Of a stretch of DNA of 64,000 nucleotides, positions 1 to 9,087 are shown piece after piece (position 1 is the first letter of the stretch; each line of letters starts with the position of its first letter). A program made the position numbers and the translations under genes. The notes under the pieces were generated by a model, which was not told where the DNA came from, did not search any database, and saw only the letters and a list, made by a program, of their open reading frames with translations. The DNA comes from CAZAZQ01 sp964489705 (GTDB lineage Bacteria > Zixibacteria > MSB-5A5 > GN15 > FEB-12). The stretch covers positions 124,001 to 188,000 of the forward strand of contig CAZAZQ010000001.1 in NCBI GenBank assembly GCA_964489705.1. Direction: 5' to 3'.

Positions 1-2361
1 ATTTTCCTTTCCGTAGGTCAGCCGTACCCCTATTCGCCACTCCCGACCCGGCATGGGATAATGAGTCAAAAGGACGTACTCTTCATTCCAAAGATTGGCG
101 ATTTTTACATCCACCGCCAGATGCCACCACGAAGAGAGATCCAAAGAGACCGTCCCGCGGACATCATCAATACGGTAGGCATCGTACCACTTGGTATTGC
201 TGAGTAAAGCATAACGCTTCGCCACTTTGCGGACGGCATAACTCGCTTGAAGAAGAGCATCTCCGAAACGGCGTTTCAATTTCAGCCGGATACCGGTCAC
301 GTAATGAGGGGTGAACGTCAAGCTCTTGTTGTAGGAATTGTGTCCCGCAACTTTATTCCGGGTGGTGGTAATAGTGTTTTGATAGCGCACTTCGACCAGC
401 TCATCGAAAAACGCTATCGAAATATCCTCTTCATGCCCGCATAAAAGCGCCGAACCAAGGTTGACCGGGCTCCACACCCCGTTGTAGCCGGACTGCCACA
501 CCACCAAATCCGTCATAAAGGAATGGAAGTACGTCATGCTGGCTTTGAAATTCAGCTCTCCCTTGGAACCGATAAGCTCTATTCCCCCTTCCGAATGTTC
601 GGAGCGCTCGGGACGCAAGTCCGGGTTGCCTTTCGAGCGGACGTCACCTTTCCAGAACAAAGCATTGACCGACGGCAAGCGAAACGACTTCCCGTAGCTC
701 CCTCTCACCACCAGAGAAACTTCACTTCCCCAAGAAAGGGCAGCCCCAACTCGAGGCGACCATTGCTCAATCGGAGGGGATGATGCCACCGGTTGAGAAC
801 CGCTTGCATCCCTGACCGTCTGTGCCCTATCATAACGCATCGCCATATCTACGGAGGCTTCGTCAAAAAGGAGAAACTCAGGCAGGGCAAAGCGTTGCCG
901 GTCGGAAAAAAACGCCGCATAACCGGTGCGGACGGCTTTTCCCATACTCATCGTTGGACGAAGGTAATCGGTATGGGTAAGGACATCCTTGCTCAGGTCG
1001 ATACCGGTGCGGGCTTCGTTGTCATTCCACGGGGTCGTTACGTGGGTAAGCTGAAGCGAGAAAATATCGTTGACGTACCGTGTCTCGAACCGGTTGGCAA
1101 GAGACGGATTTTCCTTGTCCCAAAAATATTGCTCAAAGCGCGAAAATCCTACCTGACTTTCCAGCCGATGCCGAGAATTCGGTTCGTACTCGCAGCGAAG
1201 GGTCACCAGCCGTCGTTTGTCATCCGTGTAGGCATACGGGTTTTGCTTGGAAGCCCGGTCGGGCAAACCACGTCTGGCATCAAACCATTGTGACGAGAAT
1301 TTCACTCGTGAGCACGGGCTCAAACGATACACCCCGGAACCGAAGAAGTTGTCCATCTCTGTTCCGTTATTTATCCGAACGCCTTCATATACCCTGTTAC
1401 GGGGAGCAACGGAATAAGAAAAAGGAAAATCGCCTTTTTCCCGCCGGTGATGATAGGCAAACCGGGTCGAGAGCCTTTTCATCCCGATGACATCTTGCAA
1501 CGCCAGGCGGTTGCTTTGCCATTCCCAGCTTCCTTTCCCCGTCTCGGTCCGCAAGGTGCGCTGGTGGGTTACCGTTTGCTTTTGCGTGATAATGTTTATC
1601 ACCCCCCCCAAGGCATCCATACCGAAACGAGCGGAGGCTCCTCCCTTGTGCACCTCAATGCGCTCGACCATCTCAATTGGGATAGTGTTGAGGTCGGCAA
1701 CGCCGTTGCCGGAAGGGTTGACTTTCTGTCCGTCCAGTAAGACCAGCACCTGCTTCGGCTCCGCCCCCCGCAGGCGCACGTGCGCCACCCCACTTCCTCC
1801 CGAATGTTGCACAAAGACACCGGGAATTTCCTCGAGAAGCTCCCCGACGGTGGTCGGGTGCAGCTTTTGAATTTGCTCCCGTCTGAGGACGGTAACGCTG
1901 GCACCGGTTTGGGGCTGGTACTTCTCCACCACTTCAAGCTTCTCAAGCCGGTAGATCTTCCTTTTCAAAAACACCACCACCCGCGACGTGACATCTTCCA
2001 CCACCGGAATCTGTTCAAGACGGTGAGAGACGTAGCCGGGAGCGGTAATGCTGACATGGTACGTAGTCAGCGGCAAATGCTCGAAGAGGAAACTCCCGTT
2101 CTCATCGGTAAGTGTCCGGTACCCGGTCTCTTGCAACTCGACCACGGCATGAATTACCGGGCTGCCGTCATCGGCATCGAAAACATATCCTCTGAGCTTG
2201 ACGGGAGATTGCGCTATCACCGGAAGGAGAGCAATCACTACCCAGGCCAGCGCCCCCCCTGCGATTTTGAACCTCGTCCGGTTTTTACCCCTGCGGCTTT
2301 TCCCTGCTCCCATCGCGCGAAGGAAAAGCAATCTCAAGAAGCGCAAAAAAACTCGCCTCAT
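1..2361 (-). CDS. TonB-dependent outer-membrane receptor, BtuB-like (3' end off window)
   Basis: Outer-membrane gated channel that probably imports cobalamin or a corrinoid, powered by TonB. The frame is open for 787 codons from ATG at 2361 to the window edge. The ATG follows GGAGGAGCC, a good ribosome site. After a basic N-terminus and a hydrophobic signal segment there is a carboxypeptidase-regulatory-like domain (about residues 50-120, LRGYVFDADDGSP). A plug domain follows, with the typical VLLDGQKVN and GGVINIIT motifs, and then a long beta-rich barrel ending near RIGVRLTYGKEN. That ending looks like the natural C-terminus, so only a few codons are probably missing. The substrate is inferred from the cobalamin riboswitch directly upstream. 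The extra N-terminal domain is common in Bacteroidetes-like receptors and absent from E. coli BtuB. Confidence 0.88.
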   Translation of the reverse strand, partial: MRRVFLRFLRLLFLRAMGAGKSRRGKNRTRFKIAGGALAWVVIALLPVIAQSPVKLRGYVFDADDGSPVIHAVVELQETGYRTLTDENGSFLFEHLPLTTYHVSITAPGYVSHRLEQIPVVEDVTSRVVVFLKRKIYRLEKLEVVEKYQPQTGASVTVLRREQIQKLHPTTVGELLEEIPGVFVQHSGGSGVAHVRLRGAEPKQVLVLLDGQKVNPSGNGVADLNTIPIEMVERIEVHKGGASARFGMDALGGVINIITQKQTVTHQRTLRTETGKGSWEWQSNRLALQDVIGMKRLSTRFAYHHRREKGDFPFSYSVAPRNRVYEGVRINNGTEMDNFFGSGVYRLSPCSRVKFSSQWFDARRGLPDRASKQNPYAYTDDKRRLVTLRCEYEPNSRHRLESQVGFSRFEQYFWDKENPSLANRFETRYVNDIFSLQLTHVTTPWNDNEARTGIDLSKDVLTHTDYLRPTMSMGKAVRTGYAAFFSDRQRFALPEFLLFDEASVDMAMRYDRAQTVRDASGSQPVASSPPIEQWSPRVGAALSWGSEVSLVVRGSYGKSFRLPSVNALFWKGDVRSKGNPDLRPERSEHSEGGIELIGSKGELNFKASMTYFHSFMTDLVVWQSGYNGVWSPVNLGSALLCGHEEDISIAFFDELVEVRYQNTITTTRNKVAGHNSYNKSLTFTPHYVTGIRLKLKRRFGDALLQASYAVRKVAKRYALLSNTKWYDAYRIDDVRGTVSLDLSSWWHLAVDVKIANLWNEEYVLLTHYPMPGREWRIGVRLTYGKEN

Positions 2362-2427
2362 GGCTCCTCCAAACGTTGCCACAGGCGAACTTCCCATTAC
2401 CTATCAGCCCGCGCTGACGGCAACGTA

Positions 2428-2616
2428 TTTTGGATTTGGCTGCGGCAGGTTTCCTGGCTCCGGCATCAAACCTCGCGCAAGCGCCTTCCCCGTTACCTCT
2501 TCATAACAGGTGGCACTATGCTTGCGGAGTAGCCGATACAGTAGCGGGGCTGCGACGGATTCGCACCGTCTTCCCTTTTACTCCCGCACCTGCGGGACAC
2601 CGCAACGTTGTCAGAC
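2428..2616 (-). promoter_or_regulatory. Cobalamin (B12) riboswitch
   Basis: Read on the minus strand, this leader contains the class hallmarks in order: a GGTGCGGGAG start, GGGAAGACGGTGCGAATCC, the conserved CAGCCCCGCTACTGTA core, and the B12 box GCCAGGAAACCTGCC about 80 bases before the receptor start. It should switch off expression of the TonB receptor when adenosylcobalamin or another corrinoid is plentiful. Boundaries are approximate. Confidence 0.95.
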
Positions 2617-2793
2617 ATAAGATTTCTCTTTTTTGCTCTTTTGTCAAGGGATATGAGAAAAATCCTGCAGAAAAAATCACCCCCCAATCGATCAACATCA
2701 AATTCTTTGTCGTCCCTTTCGTCGAGAAGGGGCGAGAGAAGGTTGCCGACCGGCTTTCACCCTCAGACTATTTCCACGATACCAATGCGGATG

Positions 2794-3768
2794 TTACGAA
2801 AGCCACCGAGCAACTTCTACCGCATGGTAAGAGATAATAATATCGGCTCCGGCTCGTTTGATGGCGGTGAGAACTTCGAGAGTGAGCTGCTTTTCGTCGG
2901 CAATGCCGGAAGCGGCAGCTTGTTTCACCATCGCATATTCGCCGCTCACGTTGTACGCCGCCAGAGGCTGAGAGAAAAACTCCTTGGCGCGCTGGATAAT
3001 ATCGAGATACGCCAGCGCCGGTTTGACCATGACGATATCGGCGCCTTCTTCAATATCCAGCCGGATTTCTTCGAGGGCTTCCGCCGCATTGGGCGGATCC
3101 ATCTGGTAGCTTTTCCTATCACCGAACTTGGGAGCGGAACCAACCGCATCCCGAAACGGACCGTAGAAAGCAGAACAATACTTTGCCGCATACGACATAA
3201 TCGCCCGCTCGGAGAAGCCGTTCTCATCTAGCGCCTGCCGAATTGCTTGCACCCGACCGTCCATCATATCAGAGGGCGCTACGATATCCGCTCCGGCGCG
3301 GGCATGGCTGACCGCTTGGGTAGCGAGCACTTCTATGGTGGCGTCATTGTCAACAGTATTCCCTTGAAGGATTCCGCAATGCCCATGCTCGGTATACTCG
3401 CACAGGCAAACATCGGTGATAACGACAATCTCCTCATCGGCAGCCTTGATTTCTTGAACCGCCCGTTGCACGACCCCGTCGGCTTGTAACGACGCCGAAC
3501 CGGTGGTATCCTTTTTTGCCGGGGTTCCGAAAAGGAGCACCGCCGGAATCCCCGCCGCAAATGCTCTTTTCGCTTCGGCGGCTACTTTGTCTACGGGATA
3601 TCGGGAAATTCCCGGCAGGGAGGGTATCGATTCCGGCTCGGAAGCGGTTTCACTGACAAAAAGAGGATAGACAAAATCAGCCGGATGGAGCCAGGTTTCG
3701 GCAACCAATTTTCGAAGTGACTGACTCCGGCGCAACCGTCGCATTCGTTGAAAAGGAAAACCCATCAT
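2794..3768 (-). CDS. hemB: Porphobilinogen synthase (delta-aminolevulinate dehydratase)
   Basis: Condenses two 5-aminolevulinate molecules to porphobilinogen in the cytoplasm, for siroheme, heme and corrinoids. 324 residues, the normal length. The zinc site is visible as Cys121, Cys123 and Cys131 (DVCLCEYTEHGHC), and the two Schiff-base lysines as Lys196 (MSYAAKYCSAFYG) and Lys249 (VMVKPALAYLD). The start overlaps the stop of the upstream cobA-hemD gene (ATGATG; either ATG could be used), which indicates translational coupling as last gene of the tetrapyrrole operon. Confidence 0.97.
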   Translation of the reverse strand: MMGFPFQRMRRLRRSQSLRKLVAETWLHPADFVYPLFVSETASEPESIPSLPGISRYPVDKVAAEAKRAFAAGIPAVLLFGTPAKKDTTGSASLQADGVVQRAVQEIKAADEEIVVITDVCLCEYTEHGHCGILQGNTVDNDATIEVLATQAVSHARAGADIVAPSDMMDGRVQAIRQALDENGFSERAIMSYAAKYCSAFYGPFRDAVGSAPKFGDRKSYQMDPPNAAEALEEIRLDIEEGADIVMVKPALAYLDIIQRAKEFFSQPLAAYNVSGEYAMVKQAAASGIADEKQLTLEVLTAIKRAGADIIISYHAVEVARWLS

Positions 3769-5312
3769 GACCTCCGTAACGAGTGTTGTCGGGCGTAGGC
3801 GACCAACGTCTCAAGCATCGCCGGTATGGTATGCTCTTTTGCTTCCAAAGCAACCTTCAGTCCGTATTCGGCGACGACGGCGGAAGTTGAAGGTCCGATG
3901 GAAAGCAGGGTCGCCTTTTCGGTAAGCTGTTTTACTTCTTCAGGCGTAAACAATTCAAACAACCCTTTCACCGTCGAACCGCTGGTAAACGTTACCACAT
4001 CGGGAGGATACGCCAGTATCTTTTCCTTCATTCCTTCCGGAAGGGCGGGAAAATACGCTCGGTAAACCGTCAAGGGTATCACCTTCGCTCCGGCTTGAGA
4101 AAGGGTATTTTCCACTATTTCATCGCTCCAGTTGCCGCGAACTCGAACCACGGTTGTCGAGTCCCAGTTACCTTGGGCTTTCAATTCCCTCGCCAGCGTC
4201 GCCACGGTCGCCTCACTGGGAATAAAATCGGCAGAAAGAAGGTACTTCTTCAAAGCCCGTGCCGTTCCTTCACCAACGACGGCGATACGGAAGGTATGGA
4301 GCGAGCGGACATCTCCCTTTTCTCCTTCAAAGCGGTGCATAAAATACCGCACCCCGTTTTCGCTGGTAAAGACCAGCCACCGTTTGAGAGAATCGACGGC
4401 GGCGAACTTTTCCCATCCTTCGTTGTCGTCATGGGGTGTCGTTGCCAAAGTCGGACACGGCACTACTTCCGCTCCCAAGCGCCGCAAAGCTTGATACATT
4501 TCTTGTGCTTGCGCTGCCGGACGAGTTACCATCACCCTGAGGCCGAACAAGGTATTTTTCTCAAACCACTTCAGCCACTCACGAAGAGAAACTACTTCTC
4601 CTAACACAAACAACGCCGGTGGGCGGATCCGCTTTTTCTCAACCATGTCCGGTAGCTCATCAAGTCGACAGACTTCCACTCGCTGGCTAGGAAGAGTCCC
4701 TCGTTCGATGACCGCCGCCGGAGTATCGGGAGCTTTCCCCTCAGCAAGCAAGCGAGAGACGATACCGCCGATCTCGCCGACGCCCATATAGATAACGGTC
4801 GTGCCTTCTTCTCCTTTGGCAACCCATCCCCACGGGACGTCGGAAGCTTCTTTCTCCTTTGCCTTATGTCCGGTGACAAACAATACATAAGAAGCATGTT
4901 CACGGTCGGTACACGGAATGCCCGCGTAGGCGGGAACGGCAATCCCGGAGGTAACGCCGGGGACAATCTCGAAAGGAATGTTATGCTCCTTCAAGAACTT
5001 CGCCTCCTCGGCGCCGCGTCCGAAAATCAACGGATCGCTCCCTTTCAGCCGCACCACCTTCTTCCCCTGTTGTGCCAGCTTTACCAACAGCGCATTAATC
5101 TCTTCCTGCGAGAGACATGGTTGCCCCGCTTTCTTGCCGACGTAGCGTTTCTCGATATGTTCGGGCAGAGTGACAACCAACTCCATCGGCGCCAGATTGT
5201 CATAGAGCACCACGTCGCATTCGGAAAGCAACTCCTTTCCTCGTACCGTTATCAACTCCGGATCGCCGGGACCGGCTCCGACGAGGTAAACTTTGCCGCT
5301 GCTACTTGCCAT
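3765..5312 (-). CDS. cobA-hemD: Uroporphyrinogen-III C-methyltransferase / uroporphyrinogen-III synthase fusion
   Basis: Bifunctional enzyme. The N-terminal half (about 1-250) is a SUMT/CobA methyltransferase with VGAGPGDPELITVRG at 11-25 and GRGAEEA further on; it makes precorrin-2. The C-terminal half (about 255-515) is uroporphyrinogen-III synthase (HemD), which closes the tetrapyrrole ring; the end of that domain shows PPDVVTFTSGSTV. Such fusions are common in Gram-positives, deltaproteobacteria and related groups. It overlaps the upstream precorrin-2 dehydrogenase gene by 11 bases and hemB by 3-4 bases. Together with the neighbouring gene it supplies siroheme, which DsrAB in this window needs. 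Confidence 0.95.
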   Translation of the reverse strand: MASSSGKVYLVGAGPGDPELITVRGKELLSECDVVLYDNLAPMELVVTLPEHIEKRYVGKKAGQPCLSQEEINALLVKLAQQGKKVVRLKGSDPLIFGRGAEEAKFLKEHNIPFEIVPGVTSGIAVPAYAGIPCTDREHASYVLFVTGHKAKEKEASDVPWGWVAKGEEGTTVIYMGVGEIGGIVSRLLAEGKAPDTPAAVIERGTLPSQRVEVCRLDELPDMVEKKRIRPPALFVLGEVVSLREWLKWFEKNTLFGLRVMVTRPAAQAQEMYQALRRLGAEVVPCPTLATTPHDDNEGWEKFAAVDSLKRWLVFTSENGVRYFMHRFEGEKGDVRSLHTFRIAVVGEGTARALKKYLLSADFIPSEATVATLARELKAQGNWDSTTVVRVRGNWSDEIVENTLSQAGAKVIPLTVYRAYFPALPEGMKEKILAYPPDVVTFTSGSTVKGLFELFTPEEVKQLTEKATLLSIGPSTSAVVAEYGLKVALEAKEHTIPAMLETLVAYARQHSLRRS

Positions 5313-5961
5313 CGGTGTCGGAGGTTCCCAAAAGCAGGCGTTCCAACTCTTGTTCGATTTGCTGCTCGTTTTTCTCTTTCAGCAGGGTCTGCCAATCGGC
5401 GGCAAGGAAACGGTTGAACGCTTCCGCTTTCTTTTCCGGTTTGCCTCGCCATTGCTCTTGCACCTGGGCACGGAAACGCGCCGAGAGCTTTGCCAGTTTG
5501 TTCCATCGCTCGGGGAAAATGCCTTCCAAAATCAAGCGCAAATGGCGCGACAAGAAAGGAGCCTTCCCGTCGGTCGAGACCGCCACCGTCAGACAATCCC
5601 GTTTGACCACGGCTGGGAAAATAATATCGCACTTCGACGGATTATCGACGACGTTGACAGGCACTTTCGCCGCCGTGCAATCCCGGTAGACCGCTTCGTT
5701 GATTTCTTTGTCATCGCTGGCGGAGATGACAAAACCGTATTTCTGCGCTTCCGGCGGGACATATTCGCGCTTAATCAGTTCCAAGCGTCCCGACTCATGG
5801 TAATAGGCTATTTTCTCTTCGACCGCCGGAGCGATGACCGTCAATTTGGTATCGTATTCCAGCAGGATTTCAATTTTGCGCAGAGCGACTTTCCCTCCGC
5901 CGACGACCAAGCAGGGGAAAGCTTTGAGCGATAATCCTACCGGCAAAAAGGTATTGGGCAT
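5302..5961 (-). CDS. Precorrin-2 dehydrogenase / sirohydrochlorin ferrochelatase (CysG N-domain, Met8-like)
   Basis: Oxidises precorrin-2 to sirohydrochlorin with NAD and may insert iron to give siroheme. 219 residues. The NAD-binding loop is at the N-terminus (CLVVGGGKVALRKIE, residues 17-31), followed by a conserved NVVDNPSKCDIIFPA stretch and KAPFLSRHLR of the central domain. The start codon overlaps the hemA stop as TAATG. It matches the stand-alone Met8/CysG-B family and lacks the SUMT part, which is supplied by the next gene. A separate chelatase (CbiK/SirB) is not visible, so this protein may do both steps. Confidence 0.93.
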   Translation of the reverse strand: MPNTFLPVGLSLKAFPCLVVGGGKVALRKIEILLEYDTKLTVIAPAVEEKIAYYHESGRLELIKREYVPPEAQKYGFVISASDDKEINEAVYRDCTAAKVPVNVVDNPSKCDIIFPAVVKRDCLTVAVSTDGKAPFLSRHLRLILEGIFPERWNKLAKLSARFRAQVQEQWRGKPEKKAEAFNRFLAADWQTLLKEKNEQQIEQELERLLLGTSDTDGK

Positions 5962-7187
5962 TATTTCAACTCCGTCTTTATAGATGACGTTTCCGTTTGT
6001 CCTTTTGCTTTGAGCAGCTTCTCTACCAAATTCCGTGTCACCGTTTCAACCTCCTCACGAAGCGATGGAGGAAGCTTTTCAAGCAAAGGGGCGATTTCTT
6101 GACGGCGGATCTCATCAAACGATTCCTCCAAGCTCAGGTAGGTCGGTTCATGACACACATGATCGTACCAGTACATGAATTCATCCAGCCGCCGCTCGAT
6201 AATTTCTTCCGATTGGGGAATGGCTAATTCCCGCTTGTGTTGCTGCTGTTTTACGAACGCGTGAACATCTTCCAAATCCAAGATATCAATATTCGGCGAA
6301 AGCTCTCCATCAGTTTCGACATCCCGCGGCACTGCCATGTCCATAATGACCAACTTTTTCTCCGGATTTTCCGCCAACAGGTTCTTGAGCATAGTACGTG
6401 AAATAACCGGCTGCTCCGAACCGGTACAACAGACCACCACGTCCGCCTGAGCCAACAGAGTAGGCAGCTCAGTTAGCGGGTAACCGGTTGCTTCGTATTT
6501 TTCGGCAAAGCGCACCGCTTTTTCGACGGTACGGTTGGCAAAAAGAAAAGCCCCGCACTCCAGCTTGCTCAAATGGGAAGCCGCCAAGGCGATCATCTGA
6601 TTGATACCGACAAAAAGGACGGTCGGCTTGTCGAGGGGCGCTATCTTTTTCTTCAACAGTTCCATGGAAGCACTGCTGACCGAGCAAGCACCTTTGCCCA
6701 TCTCCGTGTCGGTACGCACTTGTTTGCCGACCCGGAAGGCTTGGTGGAACAGTCGGTGCAGCACCTTGCCCGCCGCCCTGACGGCACAAGCGGAGCTATA
6801 AGCTTCCCTGACCTGACCGAGAATCTGATTTTCCCCCAGCACCATCGAATCCAATCCCGCCGTCACATGGAAAAGATGGTCAACAGCGTGGGTATTGCGT
6901 CGGACGTAGAAGGATTTTTCCAAGGAAGTAATGTCTATCCCTCTCAACTCACGATAAAAAGACGCCACTACCTCGAAAGGAGATTGCTGCTTCTTCACCA
7001 CAAAGTAAAACTCCACCCGGTTACAGGTGGAAACGATAGTTGCTTCCAATACCTGCGGATGCGAGCATAAGAGAGCGTGAGCCTTCGCCAGCTCTTCCCG
7101 TCCCAATTGGAGCGGTTCTCGTTGCTCAAGGGTCGATGTTTTATGGCTGATACCACAGACGACCAACTGCCAAAGATGAAACGCCAT
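5961..7187 (-). CDS. hemA: Glutamyl-tRNA reductase
   Basis: First committed step of C5-pathway tetrapyrrole synthesis: reduces glutamyl-tRNA(Glu) to glutamate-1-semialdehyde with NADPH. 408 residues, slightly short but complete. The catalytic cysteine is Cys55 in TIVSTCNRVEFY. The GLDSMVLGENQILGQVREAY signature, the NADPH-binding segment (PTVLFVGINQM) and the C-terminal dimerisation helix are all present. Good ribosome site (AAGGAAGG) before the ATG. In many operons hemC follows hemA; here it does not. Confidence 0.97.
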   Translation of the reverse strand: MAFHLWQLVVCGISHKTSTLEQREPLQLGREELAKAHALLCSHPQVLEATIVSTCNRVEFYFVVKKQQSPFEVVASFYRELRGIDITSLEKSFYVRRNTHAVDHLFHVTAGLDSMVLGENQILGQVREAYSSACAVRAAGKVLHRLFHQAFRVGKQVRTDTEMGKGACSVSSASMELLKKKIAPLDKPTVLFVGINQMIALAASHLSKLECGAFLFANRTVEKAVRFAEKYEATGYPLTELPTLLAQADVVVCCTGSEQPVISRTMLKNLLAENPEKKLVIMDMAVPRDVETDGELSPNIDILDLEDVHAFVKQQQHKRELAIPQSEEIIERRLDEFMYWYDHVCHEPTYLSLEESFDEIRRQEIAPLLEKLPPSLREEVETVTRNLVEKLLKAKGQTETSSIKTELK

Positions 7188-7208
7188 TCCTTCCTTACCT
7201 TCCAGAGT

Positions 7209-8918
7209 TCACGCGTGCTTATCCGTTTCCGTCAATGCCGTGGTGCCTCCGCCGATGACATGGACATCCGTAAAGCCCGCTTTCTTCAAAAGGAGAGCGG
7301 CTTGGTACGAGCGAAGTCCACGGCGACACAGTATAACAATTTTTTTCGTTTTTTCAATCTCCGCCAGATGCTCTACCAACTTATTCAAAGGAATAGAAAC
7401 AACCTCGGCTCCTTCCCCCGCCACCTCAGCCGGTAAGGGGTCGGCTTTGATTTCTTCGGGCTCTCGAACATCCAGCCAGAGGACGGAGGAAGACAAAAGC
7501 TCCGGCTCCAGGTGCGGAGAGTAAAAGCTCGTCCCGCGTTGCCGGGCTTGCGCTATCGCCGCCATGTGATGGAGCGGATCCAGCGCTTCGGCAAAAGGAG
7601 GAGCGTATGCGTGCTCGAACCGGATGAGCTCGTCAAGGGGGGCTTTGAACTGCAAAAACGACGAAAACACATCGAGCCGCAGGGAAATATCACCGGTGCC
7701 GATTGCTTGCAATCCCAGCAGCCGGTTATCCGAAGGCTGATACACCATCTTGAGCGTAAGTGTCCGGCTTTCGGGATAATATTCCGGCTTATCCGGGAAG
7801 CTCGCCCACACCGCCTGGGCGTCGAAACCGGCTTGCTCCGCCGCAGTCTCAGTCAAACCGACCGCTCCGATATTCCAGTCGAGCACTTTCAAGATGCAGG
7901 CGCCCAACACACCGGGGAAGGTCACGGAATTACCTGCCAAGTTTTCGGCGATGACTCTGCCATGGCGATTTGCCAACGAGCCCATGGGGAGAAAAATTTT
8001 TTTACCCGTCAACTGGTGAACAGACTCGATGCAATCACCGCCCGCGTAGATATCGGCATCCGAGGTTTGAAGATGTTCATTAACGAGAATCCCTCCGGTT
8101 TCCCCGATTTCCAAACCGCACTCCCGCGCCAACTTTGTTTCGGGATGCACTCCCATACACAAGAAAACGTAATCGGCGGGAAATTCCTCTCCGGAGTCGA
8201 TAACGACGGCGGGTTTTCCCTCTGAAGTAAGACGAACCTCCTTGACGCCGGTTCCCAGGATAAGAGCGGTCCCGGCTTTCCGGAGAGCCTTTTCCACCAA
8301 CGCTGCCATGTCATGGTCTAAGACGAAGGGGAGGACATGCTTTTCCTTCTCGATGAGGGTAACCTCGATGCCCCACATATCCTTCATTGCCCCGACCAAC
8401 TCGCAACCGATAAAGCCGGAACCGACAATGACAACCGAGCCGATCTGCCCTCTTTCCGCCAGGCGACGGAAGTTGAGCGCTTCTTCCGGCGTGGTAAAGG
8501 AAGTTACCAGCGGCGTGTCGAGAACAGGAAAAGGCGGTCGGTTTACCGTTGCCCCGGTGGCAATGACCAGCTTTCCGTAGCCGTGCTCGAAGACATCCCC
8601 ACTTTCGAGATTCTTTACCGTGACGGTTTTTTCCCGTCGGTTAATGCGAACAACTTCCGCTTGCGTAACGGCAGTAAATCCTTTTGCTTTTTCAAAGAAA
8701 TCCGCATCTCGAACAATGCCATATGGGGTCTTCATCAATTCCACAAAATCATCCACTTCCCCCGAAGCAAAAAACGGCATCCCGCAGGTAGCGTACGAAA
8801 GATATTTATCCTTTTGAAAAAGTGTTATCTTCGCATCGGGGAGCCGTCGTGCCAAGGTAGCGGCGGTTTTCGGTCCTGCCGCCACTCCGCCGATAATGAC
8901 AAAATCCGACTTTTCCAT
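7209..8918 (-). CDS. CoA-disulfide / persulfide reductase fused to rhodanese
   Basis: FAD-dependent pyridine-nucleotide disulfide oxidoreductase (about 1-450) with a C-terminal rhodanese domain (about 455-569). FAD-binding IIGGVAAGPKTA lies at 8-19. The redox cysteine Cys45 sits in SYATCGMPFF, the single-cysteine signature of the CoA-disulfide reductase/NADH-dependent persulfide reductase (Npsr) family. A second nucleotide-binding GSGFIGCEL and the YAGGDC motif follow. The rhodanese active-site cysteine is Cys531 in CRRGLRS. Known family members reduce CoA persulfide, CoA disulfide or polysulfide to sulfide. It is first in the operon, 21 bases ahead of hemA, next to sulfite-reduction genes, so a sulfane-sulfur role is likely. 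Confidence 0.9.
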   Translation of the reverse strand: MEKSDFVIIGGVAAGPKTAATLARRLPDAKITLFQKDKYLSYATCGMPFFASGEVDDFVELMKTPYGIVRDADFFEKAKGFTAVTQAEVVRINRREKTVTVKNLESGDVFEHGYGKLVIATGATVNRPPFPVLDTPLVTSFTTPEEALNFRRLAERGQIGSVVIVGSGFIGCELVGAMKDMWGIEVTLIEKEKHVLPFVLDHDMAALVEKALRKAGTALILGTGVKEVRLTSEGKPAVVIDSGEEFPADYVFLCMGVHPETKLARECGLEIGETGGILVNEHLQTSDADIYAGGDCIESVHQLTGKKIFLPMGSLANRHGRVIAENLAGNSVTFPGVLGACILKVLDWNIGAVGLTETAAEQAGFDAQAVWASFPDKPEYYPESRTLTLKMVYQPSDNRLLGLQAIGTGDISLRLDVFSSFLQFKAPLDELIRFEHAYAPPFAEALDPLHHMAAIAQARQRGTSFYSPHLEPELLSSSVLWLDVREPEEIKADPLPAEVAGEGAEVVSIPLNKLVEHLAEIEKTKKIVILCRRGLRSYQAALLLKKAGFTDVHVIGGGTTALTETDKHA

Positions 8919-8933
8919 TTAGACCTTTCCCAT

Positions 8934-8967
8934 ACAAAATATGGGGTTGGTAAACTCCAACCCCATA
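8934..8967 (-). terminator. Rho-independent terminator after the lipoprotein gene
   Basis: Perfect 11-bp stem (TATGGGGTTGG paired with CCAACCCCATA), 6-base loop, then ATTTTGT on the minus strand. It lies between the lipoprotein gene and the reductase-hem operon and should insulate the two. Confidence 0.8.
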
Positions 8968-9087
8968 CGGATTACCATTGCTGTATTATATGCACTATCT
9001 TTTCACTCATTTCTCACCACTGACCGACGCTTTTCATTTTCCCATCTGCATACTTTTTCCCTCACGCCGAAATACCTCTCCCTTCCA

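Noticed and set aside
5302..5961. hemC in this operon
   Set aside because: The gene between hemA and cobA-hemD has the precorrin-2 dehydrogenase NAD loop and no dipyrromethane cysteine; it is not a porphobilinogen deaminase.
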